A stretch of 64,000 nt of DNA, from assembly GCA_007922305.1 (NCBI GenBank), contig ML677351.1, positions 10,259,558-10,323,557 on the forward strand, in the 5' to 3' direction. The notes beneath the pieces are model-generated. The model did not search any database, was not told the origin of the DNA, and worked only from the letters and a program-made list of their open reading frames with translations. Both the position numbers and the translations under genes were made by a program. Position 1 is the stretch's first letter, and each line of letters begins with the position of its first letter. Below, piece by piece: positions 36,201 to 47,702 of the stretch. The DNA is from Dermatemys mawii (lineage: Eukaryota > Chordata > Testudines > Dermatemydidae).

Positions 36201-36521
36201 ATGACTGTCCCCTATTTCAAACAGGCTACCATAAACGATATCACTCTGCTGTGGATTACACAGAGAGATAAAGAACGGATGTTGCTGGAATCCCAGCAGG
36301 CACCAGGAGCATATGCTGCCATGCTGTGTTATGCAATGATCCCAGAATATCTGATCCTAGCCTGGTGTGGCAAAGTCTCCTACTATGGAGGGCGAAGTAA
36401 GGCTGCTCTCCCCAGAAACTTCCTGAAAAAGGTTCAATGTTGTCTGCAGGACAGCTTCATGGAAATCTCCCTGAAGGATTACCATTCCATCCCCGAATAT
36501 GCTGACAGACTTTTCCAGTAG
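36201..36521 (+). CDS. third open frame of the Harbinger element, function unknown
   Basis: ATG at 36201, 106 codons, TAG at 36519-36521. A polyadenylation signal AATAAA follows at 36558-36563, 37 bp past the stop. A possible splice acceptor (TCCCCTATTTCAAACAG, ending about 36223) lies inside the first codons, so the real 5' end may be an upstream exon. The product has a compact, mixed composition (YAAMLCYAMIPEYLILAW, then KVSYYGGRSKAALPRNFLKK, and a C-terminus IPEYADRLFQ). It has no signal peptide or nuclease motif. It is on the transposase strand and antisense to the intron of the Myb-like gene. I recognise no domain. It is uninterrupted in an element whose two known genes both carry stops. 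It could still be chance, but the nearby AATAAA argues otherwise. Confidence 0.5.
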   Translation: MTVPYFKQATINDITLLWITQRDKERMLLESQQAPGAYAAMLCYAMIPEYLILAWCGKVSYYGGRSKAALPRNFLKKVQCCLQDSFMEISLKDYHSIPEYADRLFQ

Positions 36522-36611
36522 CTGTTCTAGCCATGCCTGCATTCCAAGTTAATCATTAATAAAAGCTTCCTTTTAAATCATGCCTTATCTTATCCCTAAA
36601 GGGACACTCAC

Positions 36612-37191
36612 CAGAAGTACCTTCGCTGACTTCCCCATCTAGGGTACCGCCTTGGGAGGGTTCTGAGGGTATTAGCTCCAGGGCGATAAACAGTTCCTGG
36701 CTTTCTGGTAACAGAGTCTTTCTGCTTGCTTGCTGCTGCATGGTATCATCTTCCTCATCAGCTTCATCATCATCTGAATTGTCATGCCTCATGACTACCC
36801 CATCAGAGGAGTCCACAGACATCTGTGTAATGGTGGTGCCCCCCCGCAATATTTGATTCAGTTCGTTGTAAAATTTGCATGTCCACGACGGTGCCCCAGA
36901 GCCTCCATTTGCCTCTCTTGTTTTCTGGAATGCTTGCCTCAGCTCCTTAATTTTCACGCGGCACTGCCGTGCCTCTCTGCTATGGTCCCTATCCAGCATG
37001 GCCTTGGAGACTCTGGCAAAGGTGTTGGCATTCCGTTTGTTGTAATGGAGTTCTGCCATCATGGATTCCTCTCCCCAGATAGCTATGAGATCCAACACCT
37101 CCTGTGTGGACCATGCTGGAGTTCTTTTGCGTTAGTTGGTCTCCTTCGCTGATGAACTCTGCATGGTGCCTTGTGCTGAGGAGCTCTGCAT
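36612..37191 (-). pseudogene. Harbinger Myb/SANT-like DNA-binding protein, exon 1
   Basis: The minus-strand start is the first ATG at 37191, reading a short repetitive leader (MQSSSAQGTMQSSSAKETN), then a TAA stop at 37134-37132. The domain itself follows in the same frame: RKRTPAWSTQEVLDLIAIWG, then RNANTFARVSKAML, RQCRVKIKELRQAF and WTCKFYNELNQIL. The tryptophans and helix spacing fit a Myb/SANT-like (MADF-like) trihelix. An acidic stretch (SDDDEADEEDD) comes after it. The exon ends at 36612 on a consensus donor (CTG|GTGAGT) in phase 1, which fits the exon 2 acceptor. The intron is 1,057 bp. This protein family brings the transposase to the element ends. Confidence 0.87.
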
Positions 37192-37590
37192 GGTGTCCTG
37201 TGCAGGTGAGCTCGTCACGCTGGCCAAACAGAAAATGAAATTTGAATGTTCCCGGGGCTTTTCCTGTCTACCTGGCCAGAGCAGCGAGTTGAGACTGCTG
37301 TCCAGAGCGGTCACAGTGGAGCATTGTGAGTGCTGTCCAGAGCAGTCACAATGGAGCACTGTGGGACAGCTCCCGGAGGCCAATAAAGTCTACATGCATC
37401 CTCACTAAGCCACAGTCGACCCAGAGAGGTCAATTTCAGCACTACTCCTCTCATCAGGGAGGAGTACAGAAATCGATTTTAAGGGCCCTTTAAATCGATT
37501 GAAATGGCTTCCATGTGAGGACAGTTGCAGGTTTAGGTCGACTTAATGGCGCTAAAGTCGACCTTAAGTCGTAGCATAGACCAGGCCTTA

Positions 37591-38090
37591 GTGATAAATT
37601 TTGTTATTTGCTTTAGTGACAAAGCGACATAATTAGTGGATGAAGGGAACACAATAGATTTAATAGATTTGGAGTCTAGTAAAGCATTTGATACAGTGAC
37701 TTAAAATCTTACTCAAAAGTATTGCCAGTTGACTTGAATAGAAACACTGTCATGTGGATTGAGAGCTGGCTGTAGAACAAAGGGTCATAATGTATTGAAT
37801 TGGGAGTGGAGGAATATTTAGCAAGGTACTGAAAAGATTCATTTTATTAAACATCTTTATTAATAATCTGGAAGTGGAAGTTAAAAACATGTTAATGAAA
37901 TTTGCAGATGATACTAAATTAGTGAGGTGAACAAAGGAATAATACGAATGAGATGGAGTGAGATGAGAGAAACAGGCAGGAAATTACAAAATGGGGTTCA
38001 AGTTGCAATATAATAAACTAATAGGTTTGAGGAAAACAATCTCAAACATAGATATGCATTATGATTGGAAAAAGCTTTGATGCAGTGGAT
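37591..38090 (+). pseudogene. old CR1 reverse transcriptase relic
   Basis: Heavily mutated, but blocks survive across frames: VDEGNTIDL with SSKAFDTVT (motif A region), WIESWL, then FINNLEVEV and KFADDTKLV (motif C, both aspartates). There are many stops and shifts. It begins directly at the right TTA of the Harbinger, so the transposon inserted at or near its edge. Confidence 0.78.
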
Positions 38091-38099
38091 TGCTGAAAA

Positions 38100-38381
38100 A
38101 CACCTCAGGGTGGTAGCATATAGCAAACTGGGCAGAAAATAATAACCTATAGACTTTACTTTACATTAAAAGCAACTGTACTTATTAAGGGACTGGAAGT
38201 GTGACCTTCTCCCTTACCTGCTCTCTCGTTCCAGCGTTGTTGGCTCTGTAATGAAAAGACTATCAGTATCTGGCACCTTATCTCTATCCAGAAATAACAG
38301 AAGCAGGACTCAGCTATCTTGGTGGATCAGCAGGTCTGGCAGCCTCCCTACTGGATTTCTATTGCCTTTGAATTATAATGT
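38100..38381. other. unassigned stretch
   Basis: Possible continuation of the CR1 relic into 3' UTR. Nothing specific recognised. Confidence 0.4.
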
Positions 38382-38888
38382 TCATAGAATCATAGGACTG
38401 GAAGGGACCTTGAGAAGTCATCTAGTCCAGTCCCCTGCACTCATGGCAGGACTAAGTATTATCTAGACCATTCCTGACAAGTGTTTGTCTAACCTGCTCT
38501 TAAAAATCTACAATAATGGAGATCCCATAATCTTCGTAGGCAACTTATTCCAGTGCTTAACCACTCTGACAGTTAGGAAGTTTTTCCTAATGGTCAACCT
38601 AAACCTCCCTTGCTGCAATTTAAACCCATTGCTTCTAGTCCTATCCTCGGTGGTTAAGGAGAACATTTTTTCTCCCTCCTCCTTGTAACAACCTTTTATA
38701 TACTTGAAAACTGTTATGATGCCCTCTCTAAGTCTTCTCTTTTCCAGACTAAACAAACACATTTTTTCAATCTTCCCTTATAGGTCAAGTTTTCTAGACC
38801 TTTAATCATTTTTGTTGCTCTTGTCTGGACATTCTCCAATTTTTCTACATCTTTCCTGAAATGTGGCACTCAGAACTGGACACTGGAC
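38382..38888 (-). pseudogene. CR1 LINE 3' fragment, minus strand
   Basis: The plus-strand left border TCATAGAATCATAGGACTGG is the reverse complement of a CR1 3' end with ATTCTATGA units. The minus-strand frame 38508-38762 has the CR1 C-terminal block: RRLREGIITVFKYIKG, DRTRSNGFKLQQGRFRL, VVKHWNKLPT. A frameshift separates it from the last residues. It is the same subfamily type as 63165-63738, in opposite orientation. Confidence 0.88.
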
Positions 38889-40523
38889 TGGATTATGGAG
38901 CATATAAAATTTTATTCAGCTGCAAGCAGGGTCCATAGCCTGTCAGAAATATGGGACTCCACAATGAGCACTTCAACATTTTGAGAAGAGGGTCTATGGA
39001 TAAAGCCACTCATTTCCCTTGAGGAAGTGGAGAGGGAAGATAATGGAGTCACCTTTAACCAAAATATGGATGAAATTTGGGTTTCTGGTGTTACTTTAAA
39101 AAGATCAGTATTTTTTTTTCCAGTTCTAGATTTATACTCTCATGAAAATGAGCTTCATTTCATTTCCTCCATCTCCCACCAAAATTAATAATGATAAACA
39201 GCACCAGCTATATTTTCAATCATTAGCTCTTGTTAAAGGCCTTCAGTGGCTTTGGGCTCTGTATCACTAAAATTATTAAACAAATCTTTCACTTACCTTC
39301 TGGTTATTTTTCAATTTGTTTGAAGTTGGCTACAATTAAGTCTACTTCTTAAAAGAGAAATTCTTCTAATAAGGAATATTTTGTAGCTCAGGGTACTGAG
39401 TATGCTCTCAGTGCTCCTGAAACTTCTTCTCTATGGTTGCAGGTTTTCATTCAGCTGCTGTGGCAGTGTTCAGTCTTCAATACATTAATGTCCACGATCT
39501 CCACTGCTTTATCAAGCATTCCTTTTGGTCTCTTTGGTGCTGTTTGGAATTTATTTGGATCCAGTACCAGCACAACCACAGAATGACACACAGAATCAGA
39601 GCGTCATAACTGTCTCACTTATGACCCACCCACTCTTCTGTGCTGCACAGAACTCAGATGCGGGACAGATTCAAATCCATTATACTTTAGAGTTACATGC
39701 TTCTGTTCAGTGCATGTCCCTCAGTAAGGGATGGTCCAAGGATACAATTGATGACAAATAATCAAAATGAGGGGCCAAAACAAAACAAAAATTAAAATAT
39801 TCAGGCAAAGTAGTTAAAATGCTCAGGGAATCATTCTGTTCATGTAAATAACACTTTCTATTACATTATCACTCAGTTACATGACTACTTCTGTCGTAAA
39901 TATTTTTCAGCAGTAAAAGTGAGAACACAGCAAATTTGTGTGGAACACGGTTAATGGGGTTAAAATGAGGAACATTTGAGAGATTTTGTTAATCTCAGCT
40001 TACCATTTTTAGGGTGGAAGAGTATTCATATCCGTCATGAGCAAAGTCTCTTCAGACTCTGTGAAAGAGATTGTTGCTTTGTATAATCATTCTACTGATA
40101 GTGATGTGACAGACACACACACATCAACACTACTAAAACACAACCTAAAACATGCTAAGTTGTTACTGTTTGGTTTACTGATGCCAATTTCACTGCCCCT
40201 CATACAGTTATTTTAAATGGTATCTCCCCATATTTCAAATGTTGTATATAACCTTGGAATGAGTAATGTTTTATCTAGACTCAGCATTCATCACATGCAT
40301 GAATCTTGATACTATCTCAGTAATTAAGTTGTTTGGAAAAGCCTATAAATACATGCTTACTGTACAGTGGTGTTGTGAGAATTGCTGAACTTATAAATTA
40401 CTATATAAAATGTAAAATATTTATTCTGTCTCAGATATTTTAGGGTGTCTACCAACACATTTTGATGCCAGTTCAAGATCTGCCTTGATGCTTACATATG
40501 TGTTAATTTTATTTATGTGTGTG

Positions 40524-40525
<2 letters not shown>

Positions 40526-40554
<29 letters not shown>
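40526..40554. repeat. (AC)n microsatellite
   Basis: Uninterrupted AC dinucleotide array of 14.5 units. Confidence 0.97.
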
Positions 40555-43500
40555 ACCATGAGCAGTATTTAAGATATAGATAAGGGATAACTATTTTGGA
40601 CTTAATCGTGGACTTTGCTCATCATGTTTCCTAAGCTCAGCAATTTTTATCACAGTAGTGTGTGTTTTCATAGGTGTTTGAGTACTGTTCTATTCTGCCA
40701 CGACTTTCGCACAATAGAACATTGACAAGACTCAAGACAGAGCAAGTTTGTAGATATGCAAACTTTACAAAGCACTCTCATTTAAACACTTGCATCACAT
40801 TATTTTACATACTAATGAAGTAATTGGTCTTAAGAGTACATAGAAGTGACACATGCAAAGTTATTCAAATGATTTTCTTATTAGTTGCCAATGATTTAAT
40901 ACAGTACTTTTCAGTGGGTTGATTTTCATGTTTACCTTTATTCTGCCTTGTAACAAAATATAGTAGTCCCAAACATTACACCTTTAGAGTAATATTACTA
41001 CAGCATACTAGAACATTCCACAGGATACTATCATTTTCTCTTCTCCCAAGTATAGCCTAAGCATTCTTCCAAGACTGAATCTCAATTCCTACTGCTTTTG
41101 GTCCAAGATAAACTGTACTCATCACATTTTAAATCGCATATGCCATATACATTTGATTGCAGATTAAAGTCAATATATATTACTATGTTCAATATGGGAG
41201 CATTTCCATTTCATTTTCTTTGGTGCTTGAAATGGAGGCTTTTAGTGAGCCAAATATTTTCTACCAGTTATGTCAACATGTTTTCTTTTACCAGAATATC
41301 TAAGCAGCATTTGAATGAAACTGAGAATATTTTACATCCCCAATAATATAGTTGGTTCATATTATAAAGTTTTTATGTCTCTCTTTTTCTTAATATACGT
41401 TTTAGAACTCTGATAAAAACTAGATATTCCCTTATTTTCAATAAAAAGAACCAAACCAAAAAGTGTCTGTATGAAATTGAAACCATTAGTTTCAATTAGT
41501 ATTTCAGTAACTGATCTTCTTTAAGTGTCATCACTATGGTAACACACTCAGATTCTTCAATTCATAAATAATAGATATTGTTTAAAATCCTCTTGGTGGA
41601 TCAAGACTCCCCAAATGCTGCTTCATCTGCTTTCCATTTTCTTCATTTGTCTATGTTCCTAAAAAGGTGCCCTGTCATCCAAACTTTCAGGTCCCTCAGG
41701 TTGTTCATTTCTTTAAGAATTAGTGCAGCCACTCTATGGGCTAAAATAATTGGAGAATCTAAGAACAAAAACATTTGGAAGGCACTTGGCATATATTATT
41801 AAGTGAATGGGAAATGATCAGTTACAACAGCAGATGATTAGGCAGGAAGGCACATTTTACTTGCAAATGGGGCACAGTTGGCAAGTTAACTTGAGCAGGT
41901 TTCAGTACTATTGAAGTGTCATGTTAGCACTTTGCCAATGTTTGCAATATGAACTTATGGACTAAGACAGTCCTCCTATAAAGCATATCAGACAACTGTT
42001 TCTATAAGGGTGACACATGCTGTCTTCTGAAATGCCGGCCTTATGCAGACAGTACCATGAGTTTGCTCATTAACTCCACTAAGTTAATAGAAATATGCAT
42101 CATTATTTCTTGATATCTTGTGATGTGTTATGAATAAAGTTACAAAAAACTCTGGCAACCTCAGAGCTGCTCCATAGTTAAGGCTGAGTTGCAATTTGCA
42201 CTGAAATCAAAGTTCAAACTTCTTTGTTATACAATGTATAAAAATTATTTATACTCCCACACTTAGAGCACTGACTCTTAGAGTACAGAATGAATTTTCT
42301 ATTAATTTATAAATACATTTGTTAATTATTTTGAGGTAACCTGTAAAAATCTTAAAGTGAGTATCTTTCATCCTCCTCTCCTCGTCTCCACCTCTTTATT
42401 TTTCACATGAAGCTAGCAAATTAAATCCTGATTGTTAAGATTTGAAAATTAACTCTTTTCTAGATTATAACAAATTCTAATATATAGGCTATTTTAAGCC
42501 CATTAATATGCTATTTTTTAAATTGTCAAGATTAGACACAGCTGTTTATCTATTGCAATAATGATCAACAAATATTGAAGCCATCAAATATATTTGCCAT
42601 TGAATAGATTTTCCAGAAACTAAGCTTTTGGCTAAGTAAAAAAAATATGTTTCTAACTCTCAGGAAGATATCCATACATTAGAAATAATTCTCCCCCAAA
42701 AACTTATAAAATTCCTGCACATAAAACATCATTAGCTTAGACTCAAAGTTGCTCATGTGCTTCCTCATTAGGCTGTTAAAATTAACAAAAAATTATGTAA
42801 TTTAAGGAAAGATTCACACCCAACACAACTCCAGCCAGTATAAGCTTGTGGAAAAAATAGCATGCATAACTCACATGCATAAAATGGCGAAATTAAGGGT
42901 TTTCAGGAAACCTTAATTCTGGAATTTCAAAATTCAGTGCTTGGCTTTGCAACCTTAGTAATGTTATTTTAGAAGTAGTTTGGGGAAAAATTTTAAATGT
43001 AATATAGAAGTTTGTGTTTCTCATAAAAACAGAGATTTTTCGTACATAATTTATTTTGTATTATTTCTGTACAGTGCATAGTATGTCAAGCTTTTGAACT
43101 ATTTCTGTGTTCACTTGCACCAATTATATACCATTGTAACTCTATTGCTTTCAAATGATATACAGAAGTGTAAATCAGGAGAAAATCATGCCATAAAATT
43201 TAAAGAATTATTGTTGTAATCCATTTTTAAATAACACAAAGGCTGGAGTTAAGGTTGTATACTGCAGTACGGTTTAATTTTATTCTTTTCATGTGGAACA
43301 GTACTGTAACTTGTGTCAGGCCTATACCTACAGTTATGCTGAATTTATGTTAATTGGGATAATCAGAATATGTTGGACATTAATGCAGAAAAAAAGATGG
43401 CAATGGATGAAGATAAATAAGAAGCTGATATGGTGCCAGTAAAGTGTGCTCTTTCTAATAAGGAAGAAGAAGTCATGGGGAAGAGAAGACTCAAAGCTGG

Positions 43501-44118
43501 ATGAGAAAACATTAGGCTGCCGAACAGTCTTATGATGATCCAGATCCTCTGTGTAAAACAATAAATTTTTGATGCACGTGTTTTGTCAGCCATGACAAAT
43601 GGAGCGGAAGCATGAATACCCACCAAGATGTAACAGAAAGGATAATCTGGACAGGAATAAAGAGGAAGATTTATATGTAGTAAAATATGAAGAGACAGGA
43701 AAACAAAATGAAGAAAGGAGAAATAGAGTAAATAGGGACCAAATGGAAAAGAAAGCCAATTCTGAGACTGTGAAGAAGTTAAATTTCATCTCCAGAGCCT
43801 CAAAAGTAAAGGAGTTTTACCTGGACTGGTAGGGGGAAGAGGACAGTGGCTCCTTTAAAGGTCTCTTCTCTCTCTCCCTTTTCTTGTCTTCTTCCCTTCT
43901 CCATGGGATTTCAGCTCTTTCTGGGTTGGTGTGGGAATCATCATCCTAGCTGATCAGCTAGCCAGAAGGAGCATAGCAGAAGCCATTTGGCTCCCATGCC
44001 TCTAAAGGAGAGGGAATATAAACCTCTTTTCCCCTGGCCAGAGTATCATTATGTGCCCAGAACTGTAGCTGCCACCTCTGGGATTAGCCTAGGATTGGAT
44101 TTGATTGTGGTGTTGTGT

Positions 44119-44139
44119 TTTGTTGTTGTTGTTGTTGTT
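44119..44139. repeat. (TTG)n microsatellite
   Basis: About seven uninterrupted TTG units. Confidence 0.95.
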
Positions 44140-45678
44140 ATCTGCTCTGGGTTTTACACTAATTGCTTTCTGTGACTGGTAAGGAATTTTTACCTCGCTG
44201 CCAGATTGGCCAAATGGGTGAGTTTTTGTGCCTCCCCCACAGCAGCCCAGGGAACCAGTGCTTAGGTTCAGAAGGAAAGTTTTAGTTGTCACAACTTGTA
44301 AAGCATCTAGTGAATGTATTGTTTTGAAAGAGGTTCTGGTTCCCCGATAAACTGAAATTGGAACTGACTTGGAGAATGCATCTTCTAAAGGAGATGGGGA
44401 ATGGTATTTGGGCTTCTAGCATCTGGTACAAAAAGGAAACAACTCTCTTTTCATTATCCCTTAGCCCTTGTACAAGGGGAAGGCAATGGCAGACCTCCAC
44501 TAGGCTGGAACAAATTAGGGAAGGATGAGTGATTGCCAGATAGTTCCCAGATCAGTAGCCTAGTTAAACTATAACCCTCACATATTGTGGTTCTTCCTGC
44601 CTGTTAAGGACAATGAAAATACAGTGGCCATGAAGATGAGAAAAGGAGAAATTGGTCTGCTAATACTTCATTGGTCTGCCTGATTACACTGTTGCTTCTT
44701 TGTTATTCAATTCTGGCACAATATTGCTCTTAAGCGAGTTTATCTGGCCCAGGAAAGACCACTTTGCTGTAAACATGATCCTCTGAGCTGTAGGGCCAGT
44801 ACTGGAGCTCTTTCACCTTTTTCTTTCCCTGCTGCTGACTTATCTGAGAGATGGGGATTTGTCAGGAGGAAAGGCAGCAAAACTGGGACACCATTGCAAC
44901 CCCACTAGTCCTCAGATGCTTTTTTGGCTTCTTAGAGCTAGTAGAAACTTAAAGCTGCTCTAACTTGGTATTGTGGGACTGACCATACACAAAGACTGCA
45001 CCCGGATCAGGAAGTAAAAGGTGACCTTCAAGTCACTTGATTCTAATACCCAGTGCAGACCATCCACATTCCAGGACACTTTTTCTTAAAAATATTTATA
45101 TTTACTTTGTGTTGATTTCTTATTGAAATACCTTTAGTTAGATACCAAGCCACTTTGTGTGTGTATATACTTTGATGGCTGCTAGTTAAATACTTCTATT
45201 CCACCAAAACGCAATACATTTTGTACTTGGCCTTTATTTCAGTGTTATAAAACAGTTTAATGAAGTCACAGAAAAACAGAACAAATTGATCAAGTAAACT
45301 ATTAAATATTTGACTGATTCTCCATAGACGTCCTTATCTTCATCAAATAAAATCTTTGTACATTCAGAGAAAGCCTCTAAATAGAATGAAGTGGCTCTAG
45401 TCAATTACTATATTTAAAAGTTTTGGATTTGATTTTACATTTATCAGGTTCATTCAAACACTGAAAAATTTTATTCCAGCACATGCAATGGCAAATTAGC
45501 TCTTTTCGCACTGGGAAGAAGTAAAAGGAAAGATTTCCATCTCTCTCTTTCTTCACATACCAATAGAAGACAATCCAATTAAAAGCAGAATATTAAAAAT
45601 AGTACAAGCAAAGGATTTTATCTAATTAGCAAACAGCCCACTTAATTCCCCAACTTCCAGTATTAATAAACAATTACT

Positions 45679-47265
45679 TAAGAACTTATATAAGAACATA
45701 AGAACAGCCATATGGGGTTACATCAAAGGTCCATCTTAATCAGTATCCTGTCCTCTGACAGTGGCCAATGGTAGGTGCCCCAAAGGAAATAGACAGATTA
45801 TCATCAAGTGATCCATGCCCTGTCACCCAATCCCAGCTTGTGGCAAAAGGAGGCTAGGGACACCATTCTTGCCCATCCTGGCCAATAGCCATTGATGGAC
45901 CTATCTTCCATAAATCTATCTAGCTCCTTTTTCAATACTCCGTTATAGTATTGGCCTTCACAACACACTCTGGCAAGGAATTCCAGAGGTTGACAGTGCA
46001 TTGTGTGAAAAAAAATACTTTCTTGTGTTTGTTTTAAACCTGCTACCTATTAATTTCATTTGGTGTCCCCTTGTTCTTGTATTATGAGGAGCAACTAACA
46101 CTTCCTTATTTACTTGCTCTGTTCCACTCATGATTTTATAGACTTCTATCATATCCCTTTTCTGAACTTTTTCCAGTTCCAATATATCTTTTTTTGAGAT
46201 GCGGCGACCACGTCTGCATGCAGTATTGAAGGTGTGGGCATACCATGGATTTATATAGAGGCAATATGATATTTTCTGTCTTACTATCTACCCCTTTCTT
46301 GATGATTCCCAACATTCTGTTTGCTTTTTTGACTGGCGCTGACATTGAGAGGATGATTTCAGAGAACTATCCACAGTGACTCTGAGATCTCTTTCTTGAG
46401 TGGTAACAGCTAATTTAGACCCCATCATTGTACATGTATATTTAGGATTATGTTTTCTAGTGTGAATTACTTTGCATTTATCAACATTAAATTTCATTTG
46501 CCATTTTGTTGCCCAGTCACCCAGTTCTGTGAGATCCTTTTATAGCTCTTTGCGGTCTGTCTGGGACTTAACTATCTTGAATAGTTTTGTATCATCTGAA
46601 AAATTTGCCACCTCACTGTTTGCCCCTTTTTCCAGATCGTTTATGAATATTTTAAATAGGACTGGGCCCAGTACAGATCCCAGGGGGACACCACTATTTA
46701 CCTCTCTCCATCCTGAAAACTGACCATTTATTCCTACCCTTGCTTCCCTATCTTTTAACCAGTTACCAATTCATGAGAGATCCATACCTCTTATCCCATG
46801 ACTGCTTATTTTGCTTAAGAGCCTTTGGTGAGGGACTTTATCAAACACTTTTTGAAAATCTAAATGCACTATATCTACCACTGGATCTCCTTCGTCTGCA
46901 TGCTGGTTGACCCCCCACCCATAGAATTCTAGTAGATTGGTGAGGCATGATTTCCCTTTACAAAAACCATGTTGACTATCCCCCAACAAATTATTTTCAT
47001 CTATGTGTCTGACAATTTTGTTCTTTATGATAGTTTCAACCAATCTGACCAGTACTAAAATGAGGCTTACTGGCCTGTAGTTGCCAGGGTCACCTCTGGA
47101 GCCCTTTTTAAAAATTGTCGTCACATTAGCTATCCTCCAGTCATTTGGTATAGAAGCTGATTTAAATGATAGGTTACAGATGACGATTAGTAGTCCTGCA
47201 GTTTCACATTTGAGTTCCTTCAGAGCTCGTGGGTGAATACCATCAGGCCCAGGAGTCTTATTACT
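45679..47265 (-). pseudogene. CR1 LINE, 5' truncated, minus strand
   Basis: Read on the minus strand from 47265: TPGPDGIHPRALKELK, then NDWRIANVTTIFKKGSRGD and NYRPVSL, KGKSCLTNLLEF, VHLDFQKVFDKVPHQ (motif A), SGVPLGSVLGPVLF (motif B), NFSDDTKLF (motif C), KFNVDKCKVIH. A TGA near 46780 and a TAA near 46545 interrupt the frame, and a frameshift near 46340 moves the C-terminal part (KKANRMLGIIKKG) to another frame. The 3' UTR ends at 45679 with AAGAACATAAGAAC on the plus strand. It covers more of the reverse transcriptase than the copy at 20395 but is more decayed. Confidence 0.92.
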
Positions 47266-47702
47266 GTCTAGGAGGCCTGGTGAGATACATTATTAACTGC
47301 ACATTGCAAATCCATTTTTCTGAGCAATTCTCAGACTGGCTACTTCCTCCACATCAGTGATTTAAAAATATGGTTAAACATGGGAGTTCCTCACAACTCT
47401 CCTGCTTCAGGCAGTGACACGTGTGACAGTCCCTGAGTAAAATAGGATTTCCTCCAACATAATCCATTATTAGAATTCTGTGTCCCCACATACAATTCAA
47501 TAATTCCAGACTCTGTCATCACCTCCCAAAGAATTCATAATTTCCATATTCTTCTCTTCCCCAAATCCATTCAACCCAACTTCATCTCCCCATGCCTCTA
47601 TCTCATTAAGTATTTATTATCTTATCATTCAACTTATGGAGTAGCATTGGTGGCAGGTGGATTGGCCTATGACCTCTGAATGTGGGAGAGGTGGTTGACT
47701 GG
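47266..47702. other. unassigned stretch
   Basis: Possibly the decayed 5' continuation of the CR1 for the first ~30 bases. Nothing else recognised. Confidence 0.45.

Larger units (their letters stand above)
33249..37587. mobile_element. complete PIF-Harbinger transposon (4,339 bp)
   Basis: Flanked by TTA at 33246-33248 and 37588-37590. Left terminus GGGTATGTCTTCACTAC. The right terminus read inward is GGCCTGGTCTATGCTACGA. Both continue to a shared AGGTCGA. Inside are a plus-strand transposase, a convergent minus-strand two-exon Myb/SANT-like gene, and a third plus-strand frame within the intron of the latter. Autonomous Harbinger elements carry the first two genes. This copy is intact in structure but both proteins are interrupted. 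It inserted at the edge of an old CR1 relic (37591 onward). Confidence 0.93.
38889..45678. other. long repeat-poor AT-rich stretch
   Basis: 6.8 kb with no gene that I can support. It holds a CA microsatellite (40526-40554), a GTT tract (44119-44139), and a possible CR1-like 3' UTR scrap around 44180-44240 (GGTAAGGAATTTTTACCTCG then CAGATTGGCC). Frames of 60-87 codons have no recognisable motifs. This is the largest interval without a clear element. Confidence 0.55.

Noticed and set aside
35519..36204. Frames of 127 and 204 codons around the tandem array
   Set aside because: They read through 102-bp repeats. The minus frame is the unspliced intron of the Myb-like gene and the plus frame is repeat-derived.
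43334..44500. Cluster of short frames on both strands, considered as exons
   Set aside because: No shared family, no phase-compatible splice sites, and overlapping strands.
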